5,722 bases of DNA from Clostridia bacterium (lineage in GTDB: Bacteria > Bacillota > Clostridia > Christensenellales > Aristaeellaceae), in contig JAFUGB010000281.1 in assembly GCA_017469605.1 (NCBI GenBank), forward strand, positions 1 through 5,722. Direction: 5' to 3'. Of this stretch, positions 4,989 through 5,722 are shown one piece after another. The first letter of the stretch is position 1. The number at the start of each line of letters is the position of its first letter. Position numbers and translations under genes: made by a program. The notes beneath the pieces are model-generated. The model was not told the DNA's origin, searched no databases, and saw only the letters and a program-made list of their open reading frames with translations.

Positions 4989-5722
4989 CAGGCTTCCTCC
5001 TTTCGAATATGATCGGTTTTGGTCATCAGCAGGCCGATTTCTTCCTTGGTGGTGCTGCGGGCATCCACGATACCGGTCACAGCGCCGGAGTTGATGACCA
5101 GAATGCGGTCACACAGCGCCAGCAGCACGTCCAAATCCTCACCCACAAAGATCACGGCTACCCCGCTTTCCTTTTGCTTGTTCAGCAGGTGGTAGATGGT
5201 GTAGGAGCTGTTGATATCCAGGCCGCGCACAGGATAGGCGGCCATCAGCACCTTGGGGGCAAAGGCGATCTCGCGGCCCACCAGCACCTTCTGCACGTTG
5301 CCGCCCGAAAGGCGGCGCACAGGCGTATTGAGACCGGGAGTGGACACCTCCAGCTCATGGATGATCTGGTCGGCCAGGGCGCGGGGCTTTTTTCTGTCCA
5401 GAAAGCCCGCCGGGCCCTTGCGATAGCTGCGCAGCATCATGTTGTCAGTAATGCCCATGCTGCCCACCAGGCCCATGCCCAGCCGGTCCTCCGGCACAAA
5501 GGACAACCGCACGCCCAATTCGCGGATCTGCAGCGGCGTTTTGTCCCGCAGGTTGATGATTTCATCCTCCTTGAACAGCACATCGCCCGATTCCACCCAC
5601 TTGCGCACGGCGGATGTGCTCATGCCGTCAAAGGACACCGGATTCATCTGCTGGTCATGGAACATGCCCTGGGCGCCAAGCTCGCGCACGCGCTTCATGC
5701 TTTTGTGGAAGAAGGTGACGGG
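4988..5722 (-). CDS. ABC transporter ATPase, second nucleotide-binding domain (5' end beyond window; NupO-like)
   Basis: The visible 244 residues are the C-terminal part of a double-domain importer ATPase of the RbsA/NupO type that would drive the two permeases from the cytoplasmic face. Counted from the internal Met at 5698, ABC homology starts near residue 36 (ESGDVLFKEDEIINL). It continues with SFVPEDRLGMGLV (66-78), the signature LSGGNVQKVLVGREI (130-144), a Walker B region KVLMAAYPVRGLD (149-161) and the switch-loop region VGEDLDVLLALCDRI (185-199). Walker B lacks its usual Asp-Glu pair (Ala, Tyr here) and the switch has no His, which is common for the weak second domain of this subfamily. 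The oddity is that residues before 36, and the eight codons to the edge, do not resemble an ABC domain: the Walker A expected 15-25 residues before ESGDV is absent. The stop overlaps the start of permease 1 (TGATG). Confidence 0.85.
   Translation of the reverse strand, partial: PVTFFHKSMKRVRELGAQGMFHDQQMNPVSFDGMSTSAVRKWVESGDVLFKEDEIINLRDKTPLQIRELGVRLSFVPEDRLGMGLVGSMGITDNMMLRSYRKGPAGFLDRKKPRALADQIIHELEVSTPGLNTPVRRLSGGNVQKVLVGREIAFAPKVLMAAYPVRGLDINSSYTIYHLLNKQKESGVAVIFVGEDLDVLLALCDRILVINSGAVTGIVDARSTTKEEIGLLMTKTDHIRKEEA

Noticed and set aside
3912..5012. Long plus-strand open frame of 366 codons opposite permease 1
   Set aside because: It is an exact antisense shadow of a well-recognised membrane protein. 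Its composition (very rich in Gln, His, Asp, Gly) is what antisense reading of GC-rich membrane-protein codons gives, and no family resemblance was seen.
1..5722. CRISPR array, tRNA/rRNA, insertion sequence or prophage signs
   Set aside because: No regularly spaced repeats, tRNA-like CCA/T-loop patterns, transposase-like protein or flanking target duplications were seen on either strand.

Overview
The window reads as a chromosomal segment of a fairly high-GC, endospore-forming Bacillota, probably class Clostridia. The reasons are strong AGGAGG-type ribosome binding sites before nearly every gene, a small spore-protein-like gene, a YesL/DUF624-type membrane protein, a TipA-like MerR regulator and a BMP-type nucleoside ABC transporter. 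No mobile element, CRISPR array, rRNA or tRNA was seen.

Layout, left to right. (1) Positions 1-1515, minus strand, are one probable transcription unit read right to left: a six-helix DUF624-like membrane protein (502-1515), a 55-residue alpha/beta-type SASP-like protein (285-452), and a class I SAM methyltransferase (1-282) that runs off the left edge. An extended -10 promoter lies at 1549-1557. (2) Positions 1564-2403, minus strand, hold a MerR/TipAS regulator with its own terminator and a promoter with the 19-bp spacer typical of MerR-activated promoters. (3) Positions 2419-2834, plus strand, hold a divergent short gene. Its 93-residue product is the two ends of an M42 metallopeptidase joined in frame with the catalytic middle missing. 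It ends at a 30-bp perfect palindrome that can terminate transcription from both sides. (4) Positions 2892-5722, minus strand, are the distal part of a nucleoside/sugar-type ABC import operon: ATPase (partial at the right edge), permease 1 and permease 2, with TGATG and ATGA stop/start overlaps, ending in a stem-loop that abuts the last stop codon. The periplasmic-type BMP lipoprotein expected for such a system would lie beyond the right edge.

How the genes work together. The two permeases form the membrane channel, and the double-domain ATPase would energise it to import a nucleoside or related solute (compare NupOPQ of Bacillus subtilis); the substrate is inferred only from family. The MerR/TipAS protein probably controls its own promoter and may affect the back-to-back promoter of the M42 remnant. 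The spore-protein-like gene is placed for translational coupling to the methyltransferase.

The most unusual points are the internally deleted M42 gene and the ATPase fragment, whose visible N-terminal part lacks the Walker A motif expected just before its second ABC domain. Both junctions keep the reading frame. They could be real rearrangements or assembly chimeras, and the sequence alone cannot decide. I found no convincing undescribed multi-gene system.
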